NCBI GenBank assembly: GCA_013396525.1
Contig: VWYX01000682.1
Location: 248,001-312,000, forward strand
Reading direction: 5' to 3'
DNA from: Chaetorhynchus papuensis
Taxonomy: Eukaryota; Chordata; Aves; Passeriformes; Rhipiduridae
Length of the DNA: 64,000 nt
Position numbers and translations under genes: made by a program. How positions within the stretch are numbered: the stretch's first letter is position 1; every line of letters starts with the position of its first letter. The notes under the pieces are model-generated. The model did not search any database, was not told the origin of the DNA, and was given only the letters and a program-made list of their open reading frames with translations. Below, one piece after another: positions 12,367-23,817 of the stretch.

Positions 12367-12430
12367 GCAGGGGGGTTGGACTAGATGACCTTTTAAGGTC
12401 CGTTTCAAACAAAACTATTCTGTGATTCTG
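12367..12430 (+). mobile_element. CR1 LINE 3' end
   Basis: Carries the CR1 tail signature GGGGTTGGACTAGATGACCT, then TTTTAAGGTCCGTTTCAAAC and ending ATTCTGTGATTCTG, which are diverged copies of the ATTCTATG terminal octamer. Orientation is plus, and only about 65 bp survive. Confidence 0.88.
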
Positions 12431-12644
12431 TTGCTTGATCTCAGTTGCAAGATGAGTCCAGGTTTGCACCTGGCAGTGTGACTGCCCCAAGCAGTGTAGC
12501 TCCTGTTTCTGATGGGTGTCACAGCCACTGCCACCAGGCTGCTGTTAAGAAAGATTGCCAAATATTGCATTCTGTGGCTTGAGAACTGTCTGAAAAACTT
12601 TAAAAGACAGAAATGCAAGGTGACAGATTTACAAAGGTGGCAGG

Positions 12645-12895
12645 GAGGGGAAGGGATAAGTTGGAAAGAAACCAAGACAAGATGGTGAGAAGGAAAGGAA
12701 GGAATACATGGGGAGGGGAGACAAATGTACCAGGCAGGAAACAAAGAGAAAGGAGGAGGTGAAAGAGGAGGCAAACAGGATAGTCAAGAAAGGGACAGAG
12801 ACTGAAAGACTGAGAAAAAAAGGGAAAATAGTGAAAAAGGAGCCAGTGGAGGATGGGAAAATGCAGAGCTTCTTTCTAAGAGATAAGAGAAAATA
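12645..12895. repeat. Purine-rich strand-asymmetric tract
   Basis: About 250 bases in which the plus strand is almost entirely A and G, with GGGAGG, GGAAGGAAGG and AAGGAGGAGG-type runs. Not a simple tandem repeat. On the DNM3 transcript it reads as a long pyrimidine tract. Confidence 0.65.
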
Positions 12896-15800
12896 AATGG
12901 ACTCTGCTGCTGCTTGAAGCAGCCAGCAGCAGAAGTAACATATTACTGGGTGTGCATTTCAACAAGAAATGTACATTAGACTGGTAACAAATTACACAGG
13001 GCTGTCTTCCCTCTGGGCAGAAATCACAGAAAGAATAACTGATATTCTCATAAGTCTTGTGATTTTGGGGTCCTTGGACAGGCTGAGTCGGAAACAAACT
13101 GACTACAGAAGGGCAGCATTCCCCCCTGTCAGGGGCTCTGGCTTTGCCCGTGTAGCTGTATATTCTTTTGATCACAGACATGAGATACAGAATTAAATTC
13201 AATTATTCTTTGGCTCTCTTTTCTCCTGAGGTTCAGCAGGATTTTGAAATCCATCCATATAACACTTTTGTCTCCTTGCTTGCATGAAACAAACCTAATT
13301 GTAGACTATACTTTTTGAATGTAACTTTTGCCAAAGATCCATTCAAAGAGGACACATGGACGCTGGACAGAGAGCTGTGCTCTCCTACGTGGGTGTTCAG
13401 ATTAAGATCATCCAAGTCAGCATGCAAACACTCTAAGGTGGGCACTCACTCATCCTGCCAGAAGAATTTGGTGCAATGGCTATTTGATTACAATTTATAT
13501 TCCATTAAAAAATACAGTAGTAAGCTTTTAAGGCTGCAAGGTCAAACGTTAAGGAGAAAGAAGATTCCCAGGCTCAGGCAGGATAACTCTTCTGGCCTTA
13601 TATGCCTATGCACTATGACAGATTTTATTCAGAGGATCATGTGCAATTTTTGCACAGAATCCCCTTACCATTCAATGCACAGGGTTAGACATTTCATTAA
13701 ATCTTTTCAAAGAACTCTAATCCATAAAAATCCACCACAGAAAACTTAGTGAATGGTTGACATTTGGCAATCAAAGAGTTGAGTGTGAGCCTGTGGGCTG
13801 GGAGACGTCAGGCAGTAATGCTTTCTGTAGTGCTCCTGACTTTGTCTGAAAATTTCTAACTGCAGTTACTGTCAGGTAAAAGTACCTTTTGGTGCCAGTT
13901 TGGCAGAAATATGTAATGATGGCTTACAATGTAGATTAGCTACCAACACAGCAGGTCATGGAATTAGCCTTGGTGGCATAACAAAGGGGAGCTGCAGGGC
14001 TGCCACCAGCCCTTCCCTGCTGGCTGGCTGGCTGTGGGTTGAAGTAAATTGTAGGGACAGTATGTGAGCAGCACAACATGAATTCTCTCCCCACGACTTG
14101 CCTCACATGTAAAGACCAGCCCTAGCCCCTGGGGACCAGCCCCAGCATGCCTGGGGGTGACACACGTGCTCCAGGGTTTCACATCCTGTGGGGTCACATT
14201 TGTTTCAGTGACAAAGTGAATAACCATCTCCAGTGCTTTGTTGGAAAAGCCTTCATGAATCCACAGTAGCACTGCAGAGCAGGACACAGGGAGAAAAGGG
14301 GAGCACCCTCCCACCCCCACAAATGCCATGGGCTCTGCTGCCAGGAGAAAAAACCATTTCCAATTCAATTGTTTTCCTTGTGGCAAAGCTGAGATTCCCA
14401 TTCAGGACACTTAAAAGCTATAAATCAAAGCATCTACAGTAGAACTTAAATTGGTCAAGATCAGGCTTTCCACACAGGCAGGCAGACTCACATCATGGTA
14501 AGCTGAAGTGGTTCTAGTGCCTGCTTAAAGCCGTATTACCAAAGCAAGCACACAGCTGCATTTTCTTTCAAAATACTACTGCAGCCTTTTAAGAGAGAGG
14601 GGGAATAATCCAGATTCTGGCAGGGGGAATATTTCACAAATCATATATGCTTTGGCATCAAGCCCTTAAAGCCAGGGGCCTTTACTCACAGGCTTTGCTG
14701 GGAGAGATCCACCCACCTCAAGTGGGATTAATTAAAAGAGGCATGTATCATGCAAATAGTTTCTGTTTCCTTACAGAAATATTCAGAGCACATAACCCAA
14801 ACCAGCTTTAGAATCAGAGCGAAGCAGGGAAGAAAATTATTTCCTGCTCTCCTAACTCTTTTCCTTTCCCTGTACATTAGGGGAGGAACAGTGAGAAAAT
14901 GCCGAGAATTCACCATTTCTGTACAATTCCTTTGATTAAATGCTAATAAAGTAGAAGAAAAAAATTGTGTTTCCAAAGACAGGGGCTGTATCTCACTATA
15001 AGGTGCCAAATTTTCCATACCAAACGTGTGCTAATCTGCTCATTGGACAACGACAGTCCAAGTCTTACTTACATCCCTGAAAATGATCTTTTTATCTTAA
15101 GGCGGAACAGGAGAAAATGGAAACCTTGTATTTCTTCAGCATGTCAGGATTTTCAGCTCCACGTGACAGTGACGGGCTGCAACAGAAAGCGCCTTTGGAA
15201 AGTAACTTTAAAAATACTACTTTCTTCTCAGGAAGCTAAACTATTTCCCTAGATAAGAGAGATCCCAACACTTCAAGGAATCACTGCAGAAAATGGTGAT
15301 GGAACAGAGCACAGAGCCCCAGTTCAAAAATAAGTCACAGAAACAGCTCAAGTTTCCACAAGAACTCTTCCTCAAAACTCTTTTTTTCCCCTTTTAATTT
15401 CTCAGACCCATTTTCTGAGTCAATTTCCTATGATCCTGCAAAGGCTGTTATTAAAACCAGACCAAGCGTAGCTGAAATTCCAGGGCTCAAAAGAAACATT
15501 TAATAGGCGCAGGAGCTGGCCACACTGTCCCCCTCAGGTGATTTCCCCTGCAGCCCCTTCCCTGGGATTTCCTCCCTTGCAGTTTAGTCAGCAGGAGAAA
15601 CCTGAAGTTTCAGCAGAATGGCAAACCCTTCCTTTATTCTTTAGCAGCTGAGATTTTTTATGTCTGAGGCTTTCATAGCTCTAAAAAAGAGAACTAGGAT
15701 CCAGTCCAGAAGATGTGTATTGCAGATTATTTTTTCCACAAAAATGTCAGGCAGTCGCACATTCAATTCTGTATCCAGCTACAGTATTTTAAAATCACTG

Positions 15801-17461
15801 ACCTCCTTTATCCACCACTGCTTTTCATGCCACCAGTGGCAGTCCCGAACTGAGTCATTCCCAGGCTGCTTACCCACGTGTCTTTTGAGTGCTAGAAAAT
15901 TCCTTTCTGGTCTCCATCCCACCTATCACTTTGGCATGAAAAAGATGATCATCAGACATGCTCTTGGCAAGCCACCTCAGGAAAGCAGTGTCCATGCACG
16001 ACCACAGGCGGGCAGGGCAAAGGAGACGTGCTGGTTTGCAGGGCGAGGGGAAAGGAGCCATGGTTCTCTCTGGCAGCACAGCAAAACACTGCACCTCATC
16101 CCTGGACCTCAGCTCTGATTTGTCCTCTGATGGCACAGAGGAAATAGCAGGGCCAGTGCCCTTTGGCTCAGCCCCAGGCTCTCACCGAGGGGATGATCCT
16201 TGGGCTTCTTCCCTTCCAGCGCAAAGTTTAGAAAGGCAATTCCAGGTTTCTCCCCAGCGGTCCCTACTGCAAGCTACAGGATATCCACTAAGGTGAAAGA
16301 GTGTTTAATGGTTGGGCATTGATGCCACAACACCCTTTTCATAGCAAATATATAAAAATACTTCATTCCTTTGATAGACCTCATTTATTTATGCTTTCTA
16401 TTATAAAGGGTAATTATATTAGAAACATTGAGCCTCAAATTTAAGTTACTGACAACTATGACAGATCTCACATATTTAACAGAAAGTTCTCCTCCAAAGC
16501 TTCTCTTCTCAATTACCATTTTTAAAATTGAAAATGTGCACATTTTATTTTTGTTCTTATTTAACTGGCTCTTTTTTTTCCCAAACTGTGAGTACTTTCA
16601 ATGTAACAGTTAATTTATCAAAAATGGAGAAACCCCTTTGTTCCAACATTGCTTTATCTGCCCACGCCTCTCATAATTTAGAAAGTTAATGAATCCCTCT
16701 GAATCAGAGGTTTAAATATATATGTATGTAAGTGATTATGTGTATTACATCATTGTGAAAATAAACATTAAGGACATTTTATTCATATAACTTATATAAA
16801 AAAGCAGTTAATGCATAGAAAACTATACAATATGCAAAGCTACTTTAAAAGGTCCTGATAAATGCAAAGCCCTGGGAAGGAAAGGAAACAGTGCACTGAA
16901 GATAATCTTGTTCCTTAACTAATTGCCTCGTACCATATGATCTACTCTGTTAGACAGCTATGGACTGTTTTTAACTGGCTGTACATTACTGGCTCCGCAG
17001 GACAAAAATTAGACTCCTACCAGTTTGTTCCACTGGTTCTACAAGAATTGCTCTTGTTCTGTCCCAGAAGAGCCCTTACTTCCTCTGGTGAGGATTCAGA
17101 ATAGCAGAAGTGAGGAGCTATACCCCTGCCCCTCTTCTGGTGGGGGCAGGTGACCTCTCTCTCTCTCTGAGCCCCTGTGTGGGTACAACACAACCAGAAC
17201 TGGGGTTCTTAATGTAAGCAAATCAGTGTCTTCCAACTGACTGACTAGAATTTTTTAAAATGAAAAAATCTTCCTATCTTTCCAAACAGGGTATGTGCTA
17301 AAATTGGTTCCATAAAACACCTTTGACTCTGCAGGGAATGCCCAGTTTTGCTTTGCTACAAGACTTTCTCAACAGCAGCACTCGACTTCCCTCCACAGTG
17401 CAGAGTCTGTTATGCCAGAGGGAGAGAACCATGCCACCACCAGGAATACCAAACTTCTTAC

Positions 17462-17695
17462 CTTGGGACACTGGGAGGAGCCCGGCTCGGCCGAGAGGGA
17501 ACCTGGGGAGGTCCTCCATGGGCTTCACCACTGGGAAACGGAGGCAGTGGTCCTGGGCGGAAAGGGACTGGGGGAGCCCCTGACTGAGGGCCTGGAGATG
17601 GGATTGCAGGAGCGGGTCCTCGGCCAGATAAAGGTCTGGTTGGGGGATTGTTTAATGTAGGTCTCCTTGGAGTTGAAGGACTTGGAGGAGGTGAT
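17462..17695 (-). CDS. DNM3: DNM3 exon: main proline/arginine-rich domain
   Basis: A 234-bp exon (one base completing Arg, 77 codons, then AG of a split codon). The translation starts [20 protein letters not shown], includes [20 protein letters not shown] and [18 protein letters not shown], and ends [16 protein letters not shown]. This is the flexible tail that recruits SH3 proteins. PSRPSR sits where DNM1 has its PSRPNR amphiphysin site, and PQVPSR is a class II PxxPxR motif. PPVPF fits the PPxxF consensus bound by Homer EVH1 domains, a partner known for dynamin-3 in postsynaptic spines. SPPPSP matches the phospho-box where neuronal dynamins are phosphorylated at Ser-Pro. The donor reads AG/GTAAGA, and if unspliced the frame hits TAA at once. 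The next exon supplies T, giving AGT (Ser). Confidence 0.95.
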
Positions 17696-18298
17696 CTAGT
17701 GAAATAGCAGAGATTTTAAAAGTTCAGTAAAGTGGGGGTTCAGGTTTTGGGCTTTGTTTGATGTATTTTACTTTACTTCAAACAAAAGTTAAAACTTATG
17801 ACAGATGTTTTTTCTTGGCATTTTCCTTTGCTGTCAGTGTCAGAGGATCACATACAATAAAGTCTCATGTGTTTGCCACTGACAACATACAAGCAAAGAG
17901 GTAAACATAATGAATTGTATTATTCAAGTCCTAGTAATGTTTTGTTAAGTGGAATTTCTGGGACATAGAGCCTGAGATGCTGAATTATTATAAAAGCTTG
18001 CAAAAGGAGGCCAAGTGGATACACAACTGGGGTGACAGAAGCAGCTGCTATTTGAAGCATCAGACAAGCTGTAAGTCCACTGGATGGTCTTTTGCAAGGC
18101 AAATATCCTGTCCGGTGCTCACATAAACATACCCATAGAATATGTATATATGGGAAAATTTTTTGATTTTCCTCACAGATGTCATTAAAGACCTGGAGGA
18201 GCATCATCCCAAAAAGACAGGCAAGAGAGGGAGCTCCTGATGCTGACTACATCTGCCTGTCCTGAATTTCATGGCAATCCAGATTTGAGGCTCCTCAC
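17696..18298 (-). other. DNM3: DNM3 intron, 603 bp
   Basis: Donor GTGAGG after the second GED exon, acceptor TTTCACTAG before the PRD exon. No further exon or repeat seen. Confidence 0.95.
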
Positions 18299-18525
18299 CT
18301 GCGTGCCTGCTGAAGCCACGAGTCATCTACAGGAGGGGGAGCAGGAGTTGAGACAGTGCTTGTGCTGATGTCCCCAATGATGGCCAGGGCCTCCTTCAGG
18401 GCCTGGTACATGCGGAGGGTCTCGTCCCGCCGCTGCGCCTGCTCAGCCGACTCCTCCATCAGAGTGTTTTGGTCCTCAGAAGAGTACAAGTGAGCCAGGA
18501 GCTCTGCGTTGATAAATTCTTTTAC
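18299..18525 (-). CDS. DNM3: DNM3 exon: second GED part and start of PRD
   Basis: A 227-bp exon (75 codons plus two bases of a split Arg codon). It begins [20 protein letters not shown], continues through the highly conserved [20 protein letters not shown] and [13 protein letters not shown], and ends with [16 protein letters not shown]. The [11 protein letters not shown] helix contributes to the bundle signalling element that couples GTPase-domain movement to the stalk. The Pro-rich tail [11 protein letters not shown] begins the disordered proline/arginine-rich domain. Acceptor AAATAG and donor GTGAGG are canonical. YSSEDQN is the DNM3-type sequence (DNM1 has YSCGDQN). I see no disrupted residues. 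Confidence 0.97.
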
Positions 18526-21500
18526 CTATTTCATCAGACAGAAACAAACAAACAAAAAAAATCCAAACCACCAAAGAAAAAAACAAAAGTCTCTACGGAA
18601 GATAGAACACTGAACAAATTTAGGGGGAGATCTATAGAAGCAGGAGACTTAATCAGTTTCCCTTACTACCTTACACCAGTTCTAGTGGTCATGCAATTCT
18701 ACATCTCTGAGGTGACACCTCTGCTTACAGTTCATTTCAAACAGGCTTTCCAACAGCTCCCAGGAGCCAGCTGGCATTTGGGGCCATTTCTAAATGGCTG
18801 ACTGCGAAGTAAATGGCAGTACCATGAGATATAAATTCCCCGTGGAATGGGAATTTTCAGGCTTTATGACATACCTGTCAATTATTTTCTTAGCAACAAC
18901 TTACCCTACTGTAGACAGTGTCTTTCATTACCAGCAAGTCTGTCAGATTCTGAATAACCCATCCACACACATTCAAACTGAAGGGAGAAGTCTCCAAGTA
19001 ATCTAATTTACTATATTGATTTCCTGCTATGCCTGCCCTGGTTATGGAAACCTGGGCCACATTAACAGACATAAAAAGCTACAGGTACTCTGATTAAATA
19101 AGACTGTGGTAAATAGACCAACTGCTGACCTACTAAATCCTTGCATTTGAGACTTTCTTTGCTGCTCTGATCTATTTCTCATCTGGTGCTTTGCTCCATA
19201 AAGCTTTTTTGAGCTGCAGATACTGACGATAATACATTCCCAGGATTCTGATTACATAAACCCCAGCTCCATTTGCCCACGGGTTTCTGCTGGTTTTGTG
19301 ATTTAAATCCTGACAGTGAAACTAAGGCAATGTTTGTGTTCAGACAAGGTCAGTGAGAGCAGTCAGACAGCGCAGGCATGGGACCCTTTCTGGTCACCAG
19401 CAATGAGAAGACAGCCAGGACAGACCTCACAGGGAAACAAAACCATATTGCCTGGGCTTGGCTGTCATTTCCCATTCACGTATGACAGGAGATGCACAAA
19501 TTCTTAGCAAAGCCTGCAAAAATTTTCCATGAGTTTCATGCTGTTTTCCAGTTGATGGTACTGATCAAGAGCCAGAGTACACTACTTTCCTCATGATTGC
19601 CAAAAACTCCACATTAAAAACAGATATCACAGTTAAACAGCATCACATTCTGCTCAATGAAATGAGCATTTTAATGGCATCACTTCAAAAAAAATAAGAA
19701 GTTCTAAAATTAGATTAAGGCCATAGCTGATTGTAAAAGCATTGTTAAACCACAAGTATCTGTTTGAAAAAAATCAGCCTGTGACAATTATCATGAGAGG
19801 TCCCTGTCTGTCACTGGCAGGGAATTTGAATAAATCCCTGAACTAGTCTGGAAAGGGAAGATTGCTGTTTTAAGGGTGGTTCTTAGGTCAGCCTCCTGCC
19901 CTTTAGTGCAGTACTAGACAGAGGAAGATCTTCCACAAGAGCCACTTTCTCCAGCTTGGAAATGGAAGGAAAAGTGATGCTCACTCACACGTTTGCTCCT
20001 TTCTGGAAAGGTTTAAAACATTTTCCTACACAGACATCAGGCCTGCAGTCAAAGCTGAACCATAGCAGGCATCCAAAAGGCCAGTGCCCCAAACCTGCCC
20101 TGTCACTCTGAAATGGGGTAAGGTGGGCTTGGAACCCCATCAGCAGGACAACATATGTCATTGCCTCAAATGCAGTGACAACCCATTCCTTTACCTTCAG
20201 CTGGGCAGTAATGAGTCCCTTGGAGTTTTTTCACTTATCAGCACCGTTTATGGAGCATACACTGACTACTCTTAAGACCACCCCTCTTGTATAATCCAGG
20301 ATACCAAGGCACCATGAAATACAAATTCATGTATGTGTGTTTTGTTTGGCCATTTTGAATTGGTAACTGTAACTTAATGCAGTTATGTGTGGTAAATGTA
20401 TTTTCTTTTAAGGTAATCAACATCCACCCTAGGGGAAGAACAAGGGATGCACTTGGAATACTATAATCTAGGCTTAGGCTCCAAAATATGCTCAGGGACA
20501 ACGTCTAATTATTTTCTGTACACTGAGTTTGAATCTGATACTTTCCTTGAATTATAAGTACTTGTTTACAGGCCCACAAAGTGGAAAGGAAGTTCTAGGA
20601 AAACTTGGGAGGTTGCAATTGTCATGGAAACAAATTCCTTGGGATCGATTTGTTTCCAGAGTTTTGAAGGCAACATGATGGGGCAGCAGAAAATACAGAA
20701 TATGCTCATTAAGGAGGAGGGAGGGTGTTTTCACTTAACTCCTGGTGGATGGGTTGGACTTCTGAAGACTCCAAGGAACACACACACAACTTAATAGGAC
20801 CCACCTTCCATCACAGCTCCACTCCTTTCCAGGTCTTTGCACAACCTTTTGGCAGGACTCAGCACTCTTAATTCAACCATTTCTTTCTCTTTTTAATAGC
20901 CCTGATTTTTAAAAATTGCTGTTTTAGCTATTGTTTTCAATGTGGTACTTTACTGCCTATGCTGTACAGAAACAAATTCATTAACACTTGTAGTGTCACT
21001 CTTCACAGTTCTTTAAAAGGTTTTGATTCTTTGCCACAAATTTAAATTCTAGGATGGAGGTGTAGACCTTAGCTCACTAGGAAGCCCAAATGCAGGAGTA
21101 TGATGTCAGCTGAAAGGTAGCTGATATTTGAAGTGTGTGGTTTCTGTGTGCCATGGCCAACCAGCACGGCAGGCTTTATCAATGTCACTAGCAGCTGATG
21201 AGATTGAAAGTACAAAATCTTACAGTAATCTACTTCTGAGGGATGCACACACTTCAGAGACCCCTAAACGATTCCATATGAGGAGGTGAGTGGCAGAAAA
21301 ATTAATGTAAGCTTTCACGCAACTGCTCACTGAGCTCTGCTGTTTATGAAATGAAAGTTAAACCCCAGCCTTTCCAAGGGCACTGGAGATAGGCTAAGTC
21401 AAAGCAGCAAGTTGCTAGCAATGATCTGGAAAGAGCAGTGAGAACACACACTCAACTTAGGAAGTCTAGAGCATGGCTGATATCCAGAAAAAAGGGCAGT

Positions 21501-22575
21501 TCCATTGTTCTCATGGTTTTTTGGAAAAACTCACCCATAACTAGAGCATTACTTAGATCCTGACTCCCCTAAACCCAAAGAAGTTAATGAAAAATCTCTT
21601 ACCCTCGTGCAAAAATTCTGCCCATATTAAATGTACCAGGAAATCCCACTGAAATTTCCTGTCCAACCACCTAACTCTTAAATGCAACACAAATTCCACA
21701 GGGCTAATGAAATCCATCAGATGAAGGCTAGAGGTGACTCTGAGTCAAAAGTAAATGCTACCTTCTAATCACATCTGCCTCACAGCATATTGCACTTGTA
21801 AAGACTGATTGGTTTGATGACCTCTCAGAAACGGTGCTGTTCAGAACTAGCAGGAGCTGTGCTCCCCATTAATAATTCATATGGCACCAGTGGCGCTAAT
21901 ATTAAGCTTAGTTTTCAACAAGGTCCATTCAGAATTCTGCCCAATGTGAAGGCTGAGATCCCACTGCAGTGAAAAAACAAGAGTATCTCAAAGCTATTTT
22001 TTTAACCAAATAATCTTCAGATCTAAGAAAGACACACACAATAAATCAACCAACCACATCTGCTTATCTAAACAACAGTGTCCAAGGCTTCTAGATTTAT
22101 TCCTTGAAAATGGTAACGTGAAAATATAAAGAAACGCAAACAAAATAAACTGCTTTATGAATCCATGACAAAGGCCTGCAGACTGAAAATCAAGGAAGCA
22201 CCACTCTGCTCTGTTGCTCTCACAGGCTGCCCAGGTGGAGCTCCCAATTCCTTTTCCTATTATATCAAAAGCAAGACAGCAAATAAAAACCAAAACAAAA
22301 CCACCCCCACTTTGATTTACCTTTAAATAATAACTTATGTTCTGATTAAAATGCAAATTAATTCAGTCTTTAGGATTTTGGGATAAGCACTCAAAGCCTT
22401 TGAGAGGGCTGCAGAACTTCCAAGTAATATGGAATATTGGAATATTTTGTCTAAGAGTGTGACATTTATTCTTCTCTTTAGTACCTGCTGTTGCTGTTGT
22501 ATACAAGAGGTGTGTTTGAGAGTAAGAGATTTGACAGACATGTTGAACTAATTTAGAACCCTGGCTGCTACTTAC
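18526..22575 (-). other. DNM3: DNM3 intron, 4.05 kb
   Basis: Donor GTAAGT, acceptor AAATAG. The content is unique-looking AT-rich sequence with a short CA run near 20781-20788. I recognise no coding sequence, RNA gene or clear mobile element. Confidence 0.94.
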
Positions 22576-22740
22576 GTTATTGATCATAAGATGCATGATT
22601 GTTTTCGGTATCAAATCTCGGATACATTTGTTAATAATAGACATGTAGGAGTCCACAAGATTTCGAATTGTCTCCACCTGTCTCTCCAGCTGGGGGTCCA
22701 TTGAAAAATTATCTGCTTGGCCATTCTCTTCAGTTTCAGT
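22576..22740 (-). CDS. DNM3: DNM3 exon: PH-GED linker and first GED helix
   Basis: A 165-bp, phase 0/0 exon of 55 codons. It opens with the acidic linker [13 protein letters not shown] and continues into the GTPase effector domain at [20 protein letters not shown], ending IMHLMINN. In dynamins this GED helix packs into the stalk, and the segment drives self-assembly and assembly-stimulated GTP hydrolysis. The acceptor has a T-rich tract followed by TGTGTAG, and the donor is GTAAGT. Because the exon is a multiple of three, skipping it would keep the frame but delete the first GED helix. The linker resembles the SETEENG form I recall from DNM1 more than the ENDENG form I recall from mammalian DNM3; that comparison is from memory. 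[15 protein letters not shown] matches the DNM3-type stalk helix. Confidence 0.97.
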
Positions 22741-23680
22741 CTACACAGAAGAAAAAAAAAAGTTAAGCCTTTCAGATTGCAGTAAATTGGACATATATTG
22801 GGGGAAAAAACCCTGGACTTAAACTGTAGCAATCCAGCATTGTAACTCATAAAAACACTATTCACAGGTTAAAATATGAAGTCTTGGCCTGTTCAACATT
22901 AGTGTTCAGTATCATGAAATTTGGACCTTTAAAGTTTAATGCCATATGAAACCTTTTGCACAAAGTACATTATATATTTCCACACAAATTTGTAATTTTA
23001 TATTAAAGAAAGTTTTCAGACAAAGACACACGGTGGTAAATCCCACACCAAGAAATTATCTTAGATCACTTACTGCAATATTCATTATCAAACCTTTTAC
23101 TATTCATATTCAGCCAGCTTGACCCATGCAAGAAAGCAGCATCCCAAGTCTGGATTTTGAATTTTACCTTCTGTGGGTAAAACCCACCCTTGTTACTTAA
23201 GGCTGACTCATTTGTGACAGATTTTGCATTCAGTCTCAGACTTGTTAGATGTGAACAGCACCTATATAAACATGGGGTTTATGCAAGATAACAGCAAAAG
23301 CACCATTGCTTCCAGTGCTCAAGGCTGGGTTATATATCAGAGGTCTCTTCTTCACTGGACAGAAGAAAACTTCTTTATATGTAAACAGCTGACCTAATTA
23401 AATACCAGGAACTTTAACTGGAAGCTAAAAGCCCTCTACTTTGCTTCAGTCTGGCCTGTATAAAGATAAGAAAACCTAAAAAATAAATAGTAACCTTTTA
23501 GTGAAAATCAAACTGCTGTCTGAGGCTCAAAGATGCCAAAAGAATGGAATTTCTACCCAGAAAGTACAAAGAACAATGTTCCCCAAACTCTGATATATAA
23601 TACTTCTCTCTGAAAACAACCACCAGAGCATTATTAGCATGAACTATAAAATCTAAATCTGTTCTGTGGGTACCTAGAAG

Positions 23681-23817
23681 CATAAAATCATAGAATCGCA
23701 GAGTGGTTTGGGTTGGAAGGGGCCTTACAGCTCATCTTGTTCCAACCCCTCTTCCAGGCAGGGACACCTCCCACCAGACCAGGTTGCTCAATGCCCCATC
23801 CAACCTGGCCTTGAACA
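23681..23817 (-). mobile_element. CR1 LINE 3' fragment
   Basis: Opens with AATCATAGAATCGCAGAGTG, the reversed terminal octamers, then GGTTTGGGTTGGAAGGGGCC, a TTCCAACCCC stretch, CCACCAGACCAGGTTGCTCA and CATCCAACCTGGCCTTGAAC. It is close to the CR1 consensus as I know it, so it is one of the younger copies here. Minus orientation, 5'-truncated. Confidence 0.93.

Larger units (their letters stand above)
4327..17461 (-). other. DNM3: Last intron of DNM3 (13.1 kb)
   Basis: Bounded by the GTAAGA donor after the PRD exon and the CT-tract/CCAG acceptor before the terminal exon. It contains the CpG island at 7371-7950, a T10A20 tract, a hairpin-like inverted repeat at 8300-8328, a CR1 3' end at 12367-12430 and a purine-rich block at 12645-12895. 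The remainder is unique-looking, mostly AT-rich sequence in which I recognise no exon or RNA gene. Confidence 0.93.
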
